The translations under genes were made by a program, and so were the position numbers. This document shows positions 52,487-61,662 of a stretch of DNA of 64,000 nucleotides, piece by piece. This stretch comes from an uncultured Tateyamaria sp. Lineage in GTDB: Bacteria > Pseudomonadota > Alphaproteobacteria > Rhodobacterales > Rhodobacteraceae. The stretch lies in assembly GCF_947504105.1 (NCBI RefSeq), contig NZ_CANNGP010000006.1, positions 94,399 to 158,398 of the forward strand, read 5' to 3'. Numbering within the stretch: the first letter of the stretch is position 1; each line of letters opens with the position of its first letter. The notes under the pieces are model-generated. The model did no database searches and was not told the origin of the DNA. It was given only the letters and a program-made list of their open reading frames with translations.

Positions 52487-53215
52487 GGTACACCTCGATG
52501 ACGGCTTCGTTGGATGTGACGTGATCAATCGATCCTTCGGCCAGAACCGAACCTTCGTGCAGCACGGTGACTTTGCAATCGAGGCGGCGGACAAACTCCA
52601 TGTCGTGCTCGACCACCACAACCGCGCGGGTTTTGGCCGCCTCGACCAGAATTTCGGTTGTGTGTTCGCGTTCCGCCGGAGTCATACCCGCTGCCGGTTC
52701 ATCGACCAGAAGCAGGCGTGGTTCCTGTGCAAGCAGCATGCCAATCTCCAGCCACTGTTTCTGACCATGGCTCAATTCGCCCGCCTTGCGGGCGAGTGCA
52801 GCGACCAGTCCGATCTCACCGGCCAAGTCTTCGACCCGGTCCTGATCTGCACGTGACGCGCGGAAGTTCAGAACGGCAAAGGGGATCGTTTCTTTTTCAA
52901 CGCCAGCATCAGGTTTTCGGCAACCGTCTGGTCTTCGAACACCGTTGGGCGCTGGAACTTCCGCCCGACCCCCGCCTGCGCGATCTGGCTTTCTGACATC
53001 GACAGAAGCGATTGCGATTTTTCGCCCCACAGCACGCGCCCCTCGTCGGGTCGCGTCTTTCCCGTCACAATGTCCATGAAAGTGGTTTTACCTGCGCCGT
53101 TTGGCCCGATGACCGCGCGCATCTCGGCCTCGCCAATCTGGAACGTCAGATTGTTGATCGCTTTGAACCCATCGAATGAGACGGACACACCGGACACTTC
53201 AAGAAGTGTGCTCAT
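52476..53215 (-). pseudogene. urtD: Urea ABC transporter ATP-binding protein UrtD, with a one-base frameshift
   Basis: The frame starting at 53215 covers Walker A (GPNGAGKTT) and runs to ENLMLALKKKRSPLPF, then stops at 52868. The rest of UrtD (PFAVLNFRASRADQDRVEDLAGEIG, signature LSHGQKQWLEIGM, Walker B LLLVDEPAAGMTP) is in another frame and ends at 52476. Adding one C to the four-C run (52881-52884 on the plus strand, G-run) restores KKKRSPFAVLNF and a 246-residue protein, the normal UrtD size. All other motifs are intact, which suggests a recent event or a sequencing error. Confidence 0.88.
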
Positions 53216-54480
53216 GTCTCGGCCTCCTTTTCGCGTAACGCGCCCGCGTCGGGGCCAAGGTCAGCGCCGTGGCGGCTGGGTGATCTTTTGCTCGCAATAA
53301 AATCAAACAGTCCACCTAGCCCTTTGGGCGCGAACAGAGTGACCACGACGAATGACAGTCCCAACAGGACTGTCCACCAGTTGACCCATTGGATCGTATA
53401 GAATCCAAGGTTGATGTCTGGTGCCTGACCGCCCGTGAAGTAGGTCGACAGGAGCGAAACGAAAGCCGCGCCAATCACCGCACCGTACAGCCGACCACGC
53501 CCGCCGATAGCGACCCAGACCGCAAGATATATGGAGGCGATCGGCGCAATCTCGGCCGGGTTGATGATCCCTGCCTGTGGGTAATAGAGCGCGCCGGCAA
53601 TGCCTGCGATGACCGCGGTGAGCGTGAAGATAAAAAGTTTGTATGCTTCGACAGGGTAGCCAAGGAACCGCACGCGGCTCTCGTCGTCGCGGATCGCACG
53701 AACGACCGAGCCGAACTTGCCCGACACCACCCAGACACACAGCAGGTAGCCCAGCCCAAGCGCCAGTGCCGATGCCCAGAAGAACCAGATCGACACGGTG
53801 GATTGCGGCACATCGCCCAGCCCCGGCAGGTTCTGCAGTCCGGACAGTCCGTTATTGCCGCGCAACCCGCTGTCATTCTGGAACAGGTACAGCGACAGCG
53901 CGAGGGTCATCGCCTGCGTCAGGATCGACAGGTAAACACCTGTGACCCGACTGCGAAACGCGAGCCAGCCAAAGACCAAAGCCAGCAGCCCGGGTACCAG
54001 CACCACGGCCGCCAATTGTAAGGGCAGCGAATGGGCCACAGCCCAGATGGGCGGGAACTCGGAAGCGCCCACAACACCAAAGATTTGCGCTGCGATCCCG
54101 TCCGAGATTTCCTGGGTCGTTGGTGGCAATGGAGCGGCTGACAGGCTTTGTACTACGATGATTTCGGTACGGGCGTACATCAACCACATACCGATGGCGT
54201 AGCCACCGATACCGAAGAACGCCATGTGCCCGAGGCTCAGGATGCCGCAATAGCCCCAGACCAAATCCATAGCGAGCGCGACAAGGCATAGGCAGAGTGT
54301 CTTACCGAGTGTCTTGACGAAGCTGGTCGAGATCACTCCGATGCCAAACCCTTCGGCCAGCACCGTCACGCCCAGAGTGAACAAGGCAAGGCAAGCCAGG
54401 AAAATCAGGACCGACGGGTTGTTCACCAGCAGAAACGTTGGCTTGCGTGCGGGCGCGGTATCAAGTGCGACGTTTATCAT
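53212..54480 (-). CDS. urtC: Urea ABC transporter permease UrtC
   Basis: A 422-residue branched-chain-amino-acid-type (LivM) permease with about ten hydrophobic segments. It contains the family stretch DLVWGYCGILSLGHMAFFGIGGYAIGMWLM and the loop VVRAIRDDESRVRFLGYPVEAYKL that docks on the ATPases. The ATG at 54480 follows urtB by 3 nt, and the stop overlaps urtD by 4 nt. Confidence 0.93.
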   Translation of the reverse strand: MINVALDTAPARKPTFLLVNNPSVLIFLACLALFTLGVTVLAEGFGIGVISTSFVKTLGKTLCLCLVALAMDLVWGYCGILSLGHMAFFGIGGYAIGMWLMYARTEIIVVQSLSAAPLPPTTQEISDGIAAQIFGVVGASEFPPIWAVAHSLPLQLAAVVLVPGLLALVFGWLAFRSRVTGVYLSILTQAMTLALSLYLFQNDSGLRGNNGLSGLQNLPGLGDVPQSTVSIWFFWASALALGLGYLLCVWVVSGKFGSVVRAIRDDESRVRFLGYPVEAYKLFIFTLTAVIAGIAGALYYPQAGIINPAEIAPIASIYLAVWVAIGGRGRLYGAVIGAAFVSLLSTYFTGGQAPDINLGFYTIQWVNWWTVLLGLSFVVVTLFAPKGLGGLFDFIASKRSPSRHGADLGPDAGALREKEAET

Positions 54481-54483
54481 GGC

Positions 54484-56457
54484 TCAGGCCTCCGCCGCGC
54501 GACCTTTGAGGGCGATGATGCCCTTGGGTCGGAACTGAATGAACAGTATAATGAACAGGATCATGTAGGTCTGGGCCGCAAGGGTGTTGGACGGGTTCAA
54601 CCATTCGATCCCCTTTTGCATCGTGCCCACCATCGTGGCGCCCAGCAGCGTGCCCCAGATGTTGCCAACACCACCAACCACAACGGTCATGAAGGACTGC
54701 ACGATGTAGTCGCTGCCCATTTCCGACGTGACCTTGGCATAGAGGCCGATAGCAACACCGGCGATCCCAGCAATGCCGGAGCCAAAGCCAAAGGTTAGCA
54801 TGTTGATCCGATCCGGGTTGATGCCCATGGAGGCCGCCATGCGTGGGTTCTGGGTGACAGCGCGCACTTCCAGACCCAACCGGGTGCGGTTCATCACGAT
54901 CAGGAATAGGGCCAGAAACAGGAGTGCCAGAACAAAGATAGCAATGCGGATATAGCTGATCGACACAATGTCGTTGAACACCAGTGACCCGTCCAGCCAG
55001 CCGGGTGCGGTCAAGGGCCGGGCCTGCGTGCCAAAGATGTTCTTGGCCAGCTGCTGAAGCGCGATCGAGATACCAAAGGTCGCCAGCAGCGTCTCAAGCG
55101 GGCGGTGATAGAGCCACCGGATCACCAACCGCTCCATCGCGACCCCCGCGCCAAAGGTCACTGCAAAGGCCAACGGGATGGCGACCATGATACTGAGCGT
55201 GTAGTCCGGGATAAAGAGCTGGACCACATAGCCGGTATAGGCGCCCATCATGATAAACTCGCCATGGGCCATGTTGATCACGCCCATGACGCCAAAGGTG
55301 ATGGCAAGGCCGATGGCTGCAAGGAAATAGATCGACGCCAGCGACAGCGCGTCTAGCCCCAGGTCGATTGTCTGGTTCAAGGCGACCTTGTTCTCGATCC
55401 CGGACAGCACCGCCTGTGCGGCAAGTGCAACGGTCGGCGCGGCGGCGGAATACCGTTCAAAAAACACATAGGCATCTACCGTCTGTGTCACATCGGTGAC
55501 CGTTGCTGCATTTTCGACAAGACCCTGCCGCACCAATTCGTCATAGGCAGCGTCACGCCTCACTTCGGTATTCAGTGATGCAACCTGAATTCCGCCGACG
55601 GAGGTGCCATCTATGTTAGCAATCAACGCAGCCTTTTGAGCAGCGCGCGAAATGAGCGGGGGCGCCAGCTCCTTGGCGACAAGGATTCCATAGGCCTCAG
55701 CCTCGCTAAGCACCTCTGAACCGGGCATCACCTGCCTTGCCACATCGGCATCGTTCGGCAGGTCCGTACCGGCATCCATCATTGTAACGACAAGTGGATT
55801 GAGAGCCGCGCGCACATCGACACCCAGATCACCCTCAAAGCTCTGGATTGCGGCAACGCGCTCCGCGTCATCCTCTGCAAAGCGGATGGTCAGAATCCGT
55901 TCAAGGCGATCGATGCGTGCGCTCAAGCGCGGGTTCTCTTCGGTGTCTCGCACAGCGCGCAAGGCGGCAAGGTGGCTTTCATCCGCATCGCGTTCGATGG
56001 CGATCAGGGCCGCGGCGCGCGCGGCCGGGTTGGGATCGTTCAACTGGAACCGGACAAGTGCTGCGCCGATCAAGCCGCGAATGCCGCTATTGGGTTTGAG
56101 TTGCTTGAATCCCTTGTCCTCGAATTCTCCCAATTCTGTACCGTCGGCAAAATCGAAGGCACGGATGGTGCGGCGGTCAATCTCTTCAGCGTAGATGAAC
56201 AGACCGGTGTCCTTGTCGAACCACATCTCCTTGGCCCGCCAGCGTTCCAGAACCGCCTGCGCCTCGGGCAAACCACTGTCAGCGAGCGCATCGATGGCAG
56301 GACCGATGGTGCGGCGTGAGCTTTTCGCAATGATCTCACCATGCTCTTGCAGCAGGCGTTGAATGGGCGCATCGGCGTCCTGCGCAGCCAATGGGGCTGC
56401 AAACGCGATCAACAGCACCGACAAAAGCGCGGCGCAGAACTGGCGGAAAACCGGCAT
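54484..56457 (-). CDS. urtB: Urea ABC transporter permease UrtB, with a long N-terminal periplasmic domain
   Basis: A 657-residue protein. A signal peptide (MPVFRQFCAALLSVLLIAFAAPLAAQ) leads into a periplasmic region of about 330 residues with helical, HEAT-like character. LivH-type membrane segments follow (AIGLAITFGVMGVINMAHGEFIMMGAYTGYV and RAVTQNPRMAASMGINPDRIN). The extended N-terminus is usual in proteobacterial UrtB. The ATG at 56457 has AAGGA upstream; a 14-codon in-frame extension overlaps the stem-loop and is unlikely. Confidence 0.92.
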   Translation of the reverse strand: MPVFRQFCAALLSVLLIAFAAPLAAQDADAPIQRLLQEHGEIIAKSSRRTIGPAIDALADSGLPEAQAVLERWRAKEMWFDKDTGLFIYAEEIDRRTIRAFDFADGTELGEFEDKGFKQLKPNSGIRGLIGAALVRFQLNDPNPAARAAALIAIERDADESHLAALRAVRDTEENPRLSARIDRLERILTIRFAEDDAERVAAIQSFEGDLGVDVRAALNPLVVTMMDAGTDLPNDADVARQVMPGSEVLSEAEAYGILVAKELAPPLISRAAQKAALIANIDGTSVGGIQVASLNTEVRRDAAYDELVRQGLVENAATVTDVTQTVDAYVFFERYSAAAPTVALAAQAVLSGIENKVALNQTIDLGLDALSLASIYFLAAIGLAITFGVMGVINMAHGEFIMMGAYTGYVVQLFIPDYTLSIMVAIPLAFAVTFGAGVAMERLVIRWLYHRPLETLLATFGISIALQQLAKNIFGTQARPLTAPGWLDGSLVFNDIVSISYIRIAIFVLALLFLALFLIVMNRTRLGLEVRAVTQNPRMAASMGINPDRINMLTFGFGSGIAGIAGVAIGLYAKVTSEMGSDYIVQSFMTVVVGGVGNIWGTLLGATMVGTMQKGIEWLNPSNTLAAQTYMILFIILFIQFRPKGIIALKGRAAEA

Positions 56458-56481
56458 CCAATTGTTATCCTTGAAGAAGTG

Positions 56482-56505
56482 TCGGGGGCAGTTGCCCACC
56501 CCCGA
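56482..56505 (-). repeat. Intercistronic stem-loop between urtA and urtB
   Basis: TCGGGGG (56482-56488) and CCCCCGA (56499-56505) pair over 7 bp, with a 10-nt loop that can add further G-C pairs. It lies 10 nt after the urtA stop and 25 nt before the urtB start, without a T-run. Confidence 0.68.
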
Positions 56506-56514
56506 AAGGTCAGA

Positions 56515-57792
56515 TCAGTAGTTGGACTTGATCTGCACGCAGGTGGATGTGTCGGTGTTGTACATCTCGCAGCCCAGCTCTTTCCAATCCGAAACCAGGA
56601 CGGCCGATTCCGGCAGGAAGTCGGTCCAGGCGTCGCCCGGCACTTCTTCGGTCTGGCTGATGATGTCGAACTGGCCGTCTTCCAGGATCTCACCAATCAG
56701 GACCGGCTTGGCCAGGTGATGGTTCGGCAGCATGACCGCGGTCCCGCCTGTGAGGTTCGGGAACTCCTGACCATACATCGCGGTGCGCACGGCATCCACG
56801 TCGGTGGTTCCTGCCGCAGTCGCCGCGTTCACCCACATGTTGAAGCCGATGTAGTGGGCTTCCATCGGGTCGTTGGTCACACGCTCGTCACCCATGCGGG
56901 CTTTCCACGCGTCGATCCAAGCCTCATTTGCTTCGGTGTCTGCCGACTGGAAGTAGTTCCACGCCGCGAGGTGACCGACGAGGTTGGACGTGTCGAGACC
57001 CGACAGTTCCTCTTCACCCACCGAGAACGCGACGACAGGAATGTCATCCGCCGAGATACCCGCAGCCGCCAGTTCCTTGTAGAAGCCGACATTGGCATCG
57101 CCGTTGATGGTCGAGATCACGCCAACTTTCTTGCCGTCCGCGCCCAGCGCGACAACGTCCGCAACAATCTTGGACCAGTCGGAGTGGCCAAAGGGCGTGT
57201 AGTTCACAAAGATGTCTTCAGCGGCAATGCCTTTTTGCTGAAGGTATGACTCAAGGATGTTGTTCGTTGTGCGCGGGTACACATAGTCGGTCCCCAACAG
57301 TGCAAATTTCTCGACTTCCAGCTCTTCAAGGAAATAGTCGGTGGCCGGGATGGCTTGCTGGTTCGGCGCGGCGCCCGTGTAGAACACGTTTTTCGAGCTT
57401 TCCTCGCCCTCGTATTGCACGGGGTAGAACAGCAGACCGTTCAACTCTTCGATCACCGGCAGAACGGACTTACGGCTGACGGACGTCCAGTTGCCAAAGA
57501 TCACGTCAACATCATGCACCGTCAGCAGTTCACGGGCCTTTTCGGCAAACAGCGGCCAGTCGGATGCCGGGTCAACCACGACGGCTTCAAGCTGACAGCC
57601 CAGCACGCCGCCAGCGGCATTTTGCTGCTCAACGAGCATTTCCATGGTGTCCTTCAGCGTCGTTTCCGAGATCGCCATTGTCCCAGACAGCGAGTGCAGA
57701 ACGCCCACTTTTATGGGGCAATCCTGCGCAACAGCTGGCAGAGCCGCCAAGGTTGTCAGTGTCGCCGTTGTTGCGAGTAGTTTCTTGTACAT
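56515..57792 (-). CDS. urtA: Urea ABC transporter substrate-binding protein UrtA
   Basis: A 425-residue Leu/Ile/Val-type binding protein with a signal peptide (MYKKLLATTATLTTLAALPAVAQ). Characteristic UrtA stretches are IKVGVLHSLSGTMAISE, VIEELNGLLFYPVQYEGEESSKNVFYTGAAPNQQ and EKFALLGTDYVYPRTTN. The ATG at 57792 has AAAGGGA at a good distance; other in-frame ATGs upstream fit worse. It heads urtABCDE and captures urea in the periplasm. Confidence 0.94.
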   Translation of the reverse strand: MYKKLLATTATLTTLAALPAVAQDCPIKVGVLHSLSGTMAISETTLKDTMEMLVEQQNAAGGVLGCQLEAVVVDPASDWPLFAEKARELLTVHDVDVIFGNWTSVSRKSVLPVIEELNGLLFYPVQYEGEESSKNVFYTGAAPNQQAIPATDYFLEELEVEKFALLGTDYVYPRTTNNILESYLQQKGIAAEDIFVNYTPFGHSDWSKIVADVVALGADGKKVGVISTINGDANVGFYKELAAAGISADDIPVVAFSVGEEELSGLDTSNLVGHLAAWNYFQSADTEANEAWIDAWKARMGDERVTNDPMEAHYIGFNMWVNAATAAGTTDVDAVRTAMYGQEFPNLTGGTAVMLPNHHLAKPVLIGEILEDGQFDIISQTEEVPGDAWTDFLPESAVLVSDWKELGCEMYNTDTSTCVQIKSNY

Positions 57793-58379
57793 TGCCATTC
57801 CCTTTGCGTGTCGCGCAGGGACGTTGTGTTCCGAATACAAAACACCCATATGACCCCCCACGCATATGATGCGGAGTGCGGTGGTGTTTTGGTTTCCTAG
57901 GCCGACACCATCGCGCGTTTGCAGGCTCTGAAGCCCGCGCCAAGTGGTAGCTTCATGACTGCGTAGTGCACGCTGCTTGGCCCAAAAAATGGGCTCGCAT
58001 CAGGTTGTCTGCGTAATTTTTGGACGGAATGGGCGATTTCGCCAAAAAGATAGGCAGATGAATCCATCGGCGGCGCACAAAGGGCGCCACATCCGCATAG
58101 AAGCAATGTCTTCACCACGACCAACGCTCAGAACATCGCTCTTTCAGGGACGTCCGGCTGTGTATGTACGCGGTGTGACTAAACGTTCCCGTCCGACATG
58201 CAACTGAGTAGATGGCATCCTCAATATGGTGAAATACGCGTCAATCCAACAGATGCTCATCCAAAGCCGTTCAAGCATCACGTTCGGTAATCCTGTGTGC
58301 CTGTTGACGGCCAAGATGCCGTCCGTTGAGCAGGTTATCGCAAGTTTCCCAACGATTCCGGTTGCCTGTACCTATCGGA
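57793..58379. other. 587-nt region between divergent urtA and mnhA, no gene seen
   Basis: No protein or RNA gene was recognised. Short stems occur, for example GCCCA-AAAAA-TGGGC (57980-57994). The region should hold the promoters of both the urea transporter and the antiporter operon. No convincing sigma-54 or NtrC-type element was found. Confidence 0.55.
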
Positions 58380-61310
58380 ATGCCATCTATCTTGAAGGAT
58401 AGATTCGCATTAACTCTACTGGGCCTGACCTTGTCACTCTTCTTTATCGTTGCACTACCCTTCCTGGGCGCGCTTCTTCCCGGACTAATGAATGCTGCGG
58501 GCCGGGCGGCTTGCGCTGGCGTGACATTCACGGTCTCCTTGGCTGCGTTTATCGGTTTGCTAACGAACTTGCCGCAGGTTCTGCGCGGTGAATTGGTCAC
58601 TGCGCGCGTGAACTGGATGCCGGAGCTGGGCCTGAACTTCACGTTGATGCTGGATGGGTTGGGCTTTTTCTTTGCGCTTTTGATCTTGGGCATTGGCCTT
58701 TTGATTATCGCCTACGCGCGCCACTACCTCAGCCGCGACGACAACATGGGCGAGTTTTTCACCTATCTACTATTGTTCCAAGGCGCGATGGTCGGGATCG
58801 TTCTGAGCGACAACATCCTGCTTTTACTGGTATTTTGGGAATTGACATCGCTGTCGTCCTTCCTACTGATCGGCTACTGGAAACACCTGCCCGAAGGCCG
58901 ACAAGGCGCGCGGATGGCGCTGACCGTGACCGGTATGGGTGGGCTTGCCATGATCGCTGGCATGCTGATCCTGGGCCAGATCGCGGGCAGCTATGATCTG
59001 AGCGTCATCCTACAAAACCGGGAGCTGATCCAGGCCGACCCGCTGTACCTCCCGGCCCTGATCCTGATCTTGCTAGGTTGCTTCACCAAGTCCGCTCAGT
59101 TCCCGTTCCACTTCTGGCTGCCACATGCAATGGCCGCGCCTACGCCCGTCTCGGCCTATCTGCACTCTGCCACAATGGTGAAAGCGGGCATCTTCTTGAT
59201 GGCCCGCATGTGGCCGGTTCTGTCGGGCACGCCCGAATGGTTTGCCATTGTCACGACTGCCGGGCTTGTGACGATGGTCCTAGGTGCGGTGATCGCGCTG
59301 TTCAAACATGACTTGAAGGCATTGCTCGCCTTCTCGACCGTCAGCCATCTTGGGCTGATCACCATGCTGTTGGGCACAGGCACCGCGTTCGGCGCCATGG
59401 CAGCAGTGTTCCACATCCTGAACCACGCCACGTTCAAGGCCGCTCTCTTCATGTCTGCAGGCATCGTCGATCACGAGGCACACACCCGCGACATCCGGCG
59501 GTTAGGTGGGCTGCGGACACTCATGCCATTGACCTTTGTCATCGCAACACTCGCCGCGCTCTCCATGGCAGGCATTCCACTGCTGAACGGGTTCCTGTCG
59601 AAAGAGATGATGCTGGAAGAAGCCACGCACACGGTGCTATTCGATAGCCCGTGGTTGGTGCCTGTACTTGCAACGGTCGGTTCACTCTTTTCTGCAGCGT
59701 ATTGCTTCCGACTGATCGGTCATACCTTCCTTGGAAAGGTCCGTGACGATTATCCTTCGAAGCCCCACGACCCAAACCCCGGCATGTGGCTGCCTCCGGC
59801 TATTCTCGTTGTTCTGGTTGTCCTGATCGGGGTTGCTCCATTTCTAGCTGAACCCTTCGTCAAGATCGTGACAGGCTCCCTTTTGGGTGAAGCTGCAGAG
59901 GTACCTAAAGCGTATTTCAAGATCTGGCACGGCCTCGTTCCGGCGCTCTTTATGTCCATTGCCGCGGTTGCAGGTGGTCTGGTCCTGATGCTTGCCTTCA
60001 AACCACTGTCAAACATATGGGAAACGGCCCCGCGTCCTGAAGCCAAGGTCATTTTCGAAGGGATTGTCGAAACCGCAGCCGCGCTGGCGCGGGGTTTCAC
60101 ATTTGGCCTGCATAATGGTGCTTTCAGCCGGTACGCAATGATTTCCTTCGTGGTGATCGTTGCCGTTGGCTACCACGCCTGGACTAGCGGTACGATTGGT
60201 GATGCAACCCGCGTCGTGCAGGCCGCTGGTCCCGTCCCCATCGCTGGGTGGACCATGCTAGTGGCGGCGACCGGCGCGCTTGTGTTCATGCACCGCAACA
60301 GGTTCCTGGCCCTGATCCTGATCGGGATCGTAGGGCTGATGGTATCCATCGGCTTTGTTTACCTGAGCGCACCTGACCTCGCCATGACCCAGTTCACGGT
60401 CGAGGTGGTGACGATCATCCTGCTTTTGCTGGCGCTGAACTTTCTGCCAAACACGACACCATCCGAAAGCACGGTACTGCGCCGCGCGCGCGATACTGGC
60501 GTTGCGATTGCTGGCGGGCTTGCCGCCTTCGCGTTGGCCTATCACTACATGCTGCGCGACGCCGTTTCGACGCCCATTTCCGAATTCCACTTGGCTAATT
60601 CGTACAAGGGTGGTGGCGGGACCAACGTTGTGAACGTCATCCTTGTCGACTTCCGGGGCTTCGATACCTATGGCGAGATCATCGTGCTCGGGATCGCCGC
60701 GCTTTTGATCTATGCACTGACTGAAACGCTGCTGCGCGGTCCCGTACGCGCACGGCTCCTGAACCGCATTCCTGACCAGCCGCGCGCGGGCGACATGCAT
60801 CCGATGATGATGGTCGTGTTAACCCGGGTAATCATGCCCGTGGTCCTGATGGTGGGTTTCTACATCTTCCTGCGCGGACACAACGAACCCGGAGGTGGTT
60901 TCATTGCGGGCCTTGTCGTATCCATCGGCGTTGTCATGCAATACATGGCAAGTGGCTTCACATGGACCTCGGCCCGATTGAAGTACCCCTACCACGGTGT
61001 AATCGGTGCTGGCGTTCTGGTGGCTGGCTTCACCGGCATCGGGTCGTGGTTCGTAACCAAACCCTTCCTGACTTCGGACTTCACCTATGTCCGCATTCCC
61101 CCGTTCGACAAATTCGAGCTGGCCACAGCCGCCTTGTTCGACGTTGGCGTGTTCTTGGCCGTTGTCGGGGCGGTCACGCTGTCGCTCGAAAGCTTCTCGC
61201 GGCTGGCGCGGCGTGCAAATGCGGACGAAACCGAACACCCAATGGACATCAATCCGGCGCGTGCCGAAGGATCATCTGATCCAATCGAGCCTGTGAAGGA
61301 GGGTGGCTGA
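58380..61310 (+). CDS. mnhA: Na+(K+)/H+ antiporter subunit A/B fusion (MnhA-MnhB, PhaAB)
   Basis: A protein of about 976 residues. The first three quarters match the NuoL-like MnhA subunit (LLLVFWELTSLSSFLLIGYW, FPFHFWLPHAMAAPTPVSAYLHSATMVKAGIFL). The C-terminal quarter matches MnhB (FYIFLRGHNEPGGGFIAGLVVSIGVVMQYMASG). Such AB fusions are the rule in alphaproteobacterial Mrp/Pha antiporters. The ATG at 58380 fits the family N-terminus but has a weak ribosome site; an in-frame codon at 58326 is the alternative. First gene of the operon. Confidence 0.92.
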   Translation: MPSILKDRFALTLLGLTLSLFFIVALPFLGALLPGLMNAAGRAACAGVTFTVSLAAFIGLLTNLPQVLRGELVTARVNWMPELGLNFTLMLDGLGFFFALLILGIGLLIIAYARHYLSRDDNMGEFFTYLLLFQGAMVGIVLSDNILLLLVFWELTSLSSFLLIGYWKHLPEGRQGARMALTVTGMGGLAMIAGMLILGQIAGSYDLSVILQNRELIQADPLYLPALILILLGCFTKSAQFPFHFWLPHAMAAPTPVSAYLHSATMVKAGIFLMARMWPVLSGTPEWFAIVTTAGLVTMVLGAVIALFKHDLKALLAFSTVSHLGLITMLLGTGTAFGAMAAVFHILNHATFKAALFMSAGIVDHEAHTRDIRRLGGLRTLMPLTFVIATLAALSMAGIPLLNGFLSKEMMLEEATHTVLFDSPWLVPVLATVGSLFSAAYCFRLIGHTFLGKVRDDYPSKPHDPNPGMWLPPAILVVLVVLIGVAPFLAEPFVKIVTGSLLGEAAEVPKAYFKIWHGLVPALFMSIAAVAGGLVLMLAFKPLSNIWETAPRPEAKVIFEGIVETAAALARGFTFGLHNGAFSRYAMISFVVIVAVGYHAWTSGTIGDATRVVQAAGPVPIAGWTMLVAATGALVFMHRNRFLALILIGIVGLMVSIGFVYLSAPDLAMTQFTVEVVTIILLLLALNFLPNTTPSESTVLRRARDTGVAIAGGLAAFALAYHYMLRDAVSTPISEFHLANSYKGGGGTNVVNVILVDFRGFDTYGEIIVLGIAALLIYALTETLLRGPVRARLLNRIPDQPRAGDMHPMMMVVLTRVIMPVVLMVGFYIFLRGHNEPGGGFIAGLVVSIGVVMQYMASGFTWTSARLKYPYHGVIGAGVLVAGFTGIGSWFVTKPFLTSDFTYVRIPPFDKFELATAALFDVGVFLAVVGAVTLSLESFSRLARRANADETEHPMDINPARAEGSSDPIEPVKEGG

Positions 61311-61311
61311 C

Positions 61312-61662
61312 ATGGAATTGCTTGTTGCCTCCGCCATTGGCGTGATGACCGCCGGTGGTATCTACCTCGTGCTGCGGCTCAGAACTTTTCCGGTGATCCT
61401 CGGTATCTCGCTTTTGACCTATGCTGTGAACGTATTCCTGTTCTCGTCCGGGCGGCTGACCATTGGTGCGCCTCCGGTGCTGAGTGATGACGTGACCACA
61501 TACACCGACCCGTTGCCGCAGGCGCTGGTTCTGACCGCGATCGTGATCTCGTTCGGGATGACGGCCGTGGCCGTGATGATCGGGCTTGGTGCCTTCCTTG
61601 GGTCTGACGACGATCATATCGATGATCAGCCGGAGCCGCGCGAGACGGAGGGCCAGCCATGA
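61312..61662 (+). CDS. mnhC: Na+(K+)/H+ antiporter subunit C (MnhC)
   Basis: A 116-residue NuoK-like membrane protein with three hydrophobic segments, including GIYLVLRLRTFPVILGISLLTYAVNVFLF and TDPLPQALVLTAIVISFGMTAVAV. Its start is 2 nt after the mnhA stop and it overlaps mnhD by 4 nt. Confidence 0.92.
   Translation: MELLVASAIGVMTAGGIYLVLRLRTFPVILGISLLTYAVNVFLFSSGRLTIGAPPVLSDDVTTYTDPLPQALVLTAIVISFGMTAVAVMIGLGAFLGSDDDHIDDQPEPRETEGQP

Noticed and set aside
57928-57944. Possible sigma-54 promoter upstream of urtA
   Set aside because: The minus strand has TTGGCGCGG resembling the -24 element, but the -12 GC is missing at the required spacing.
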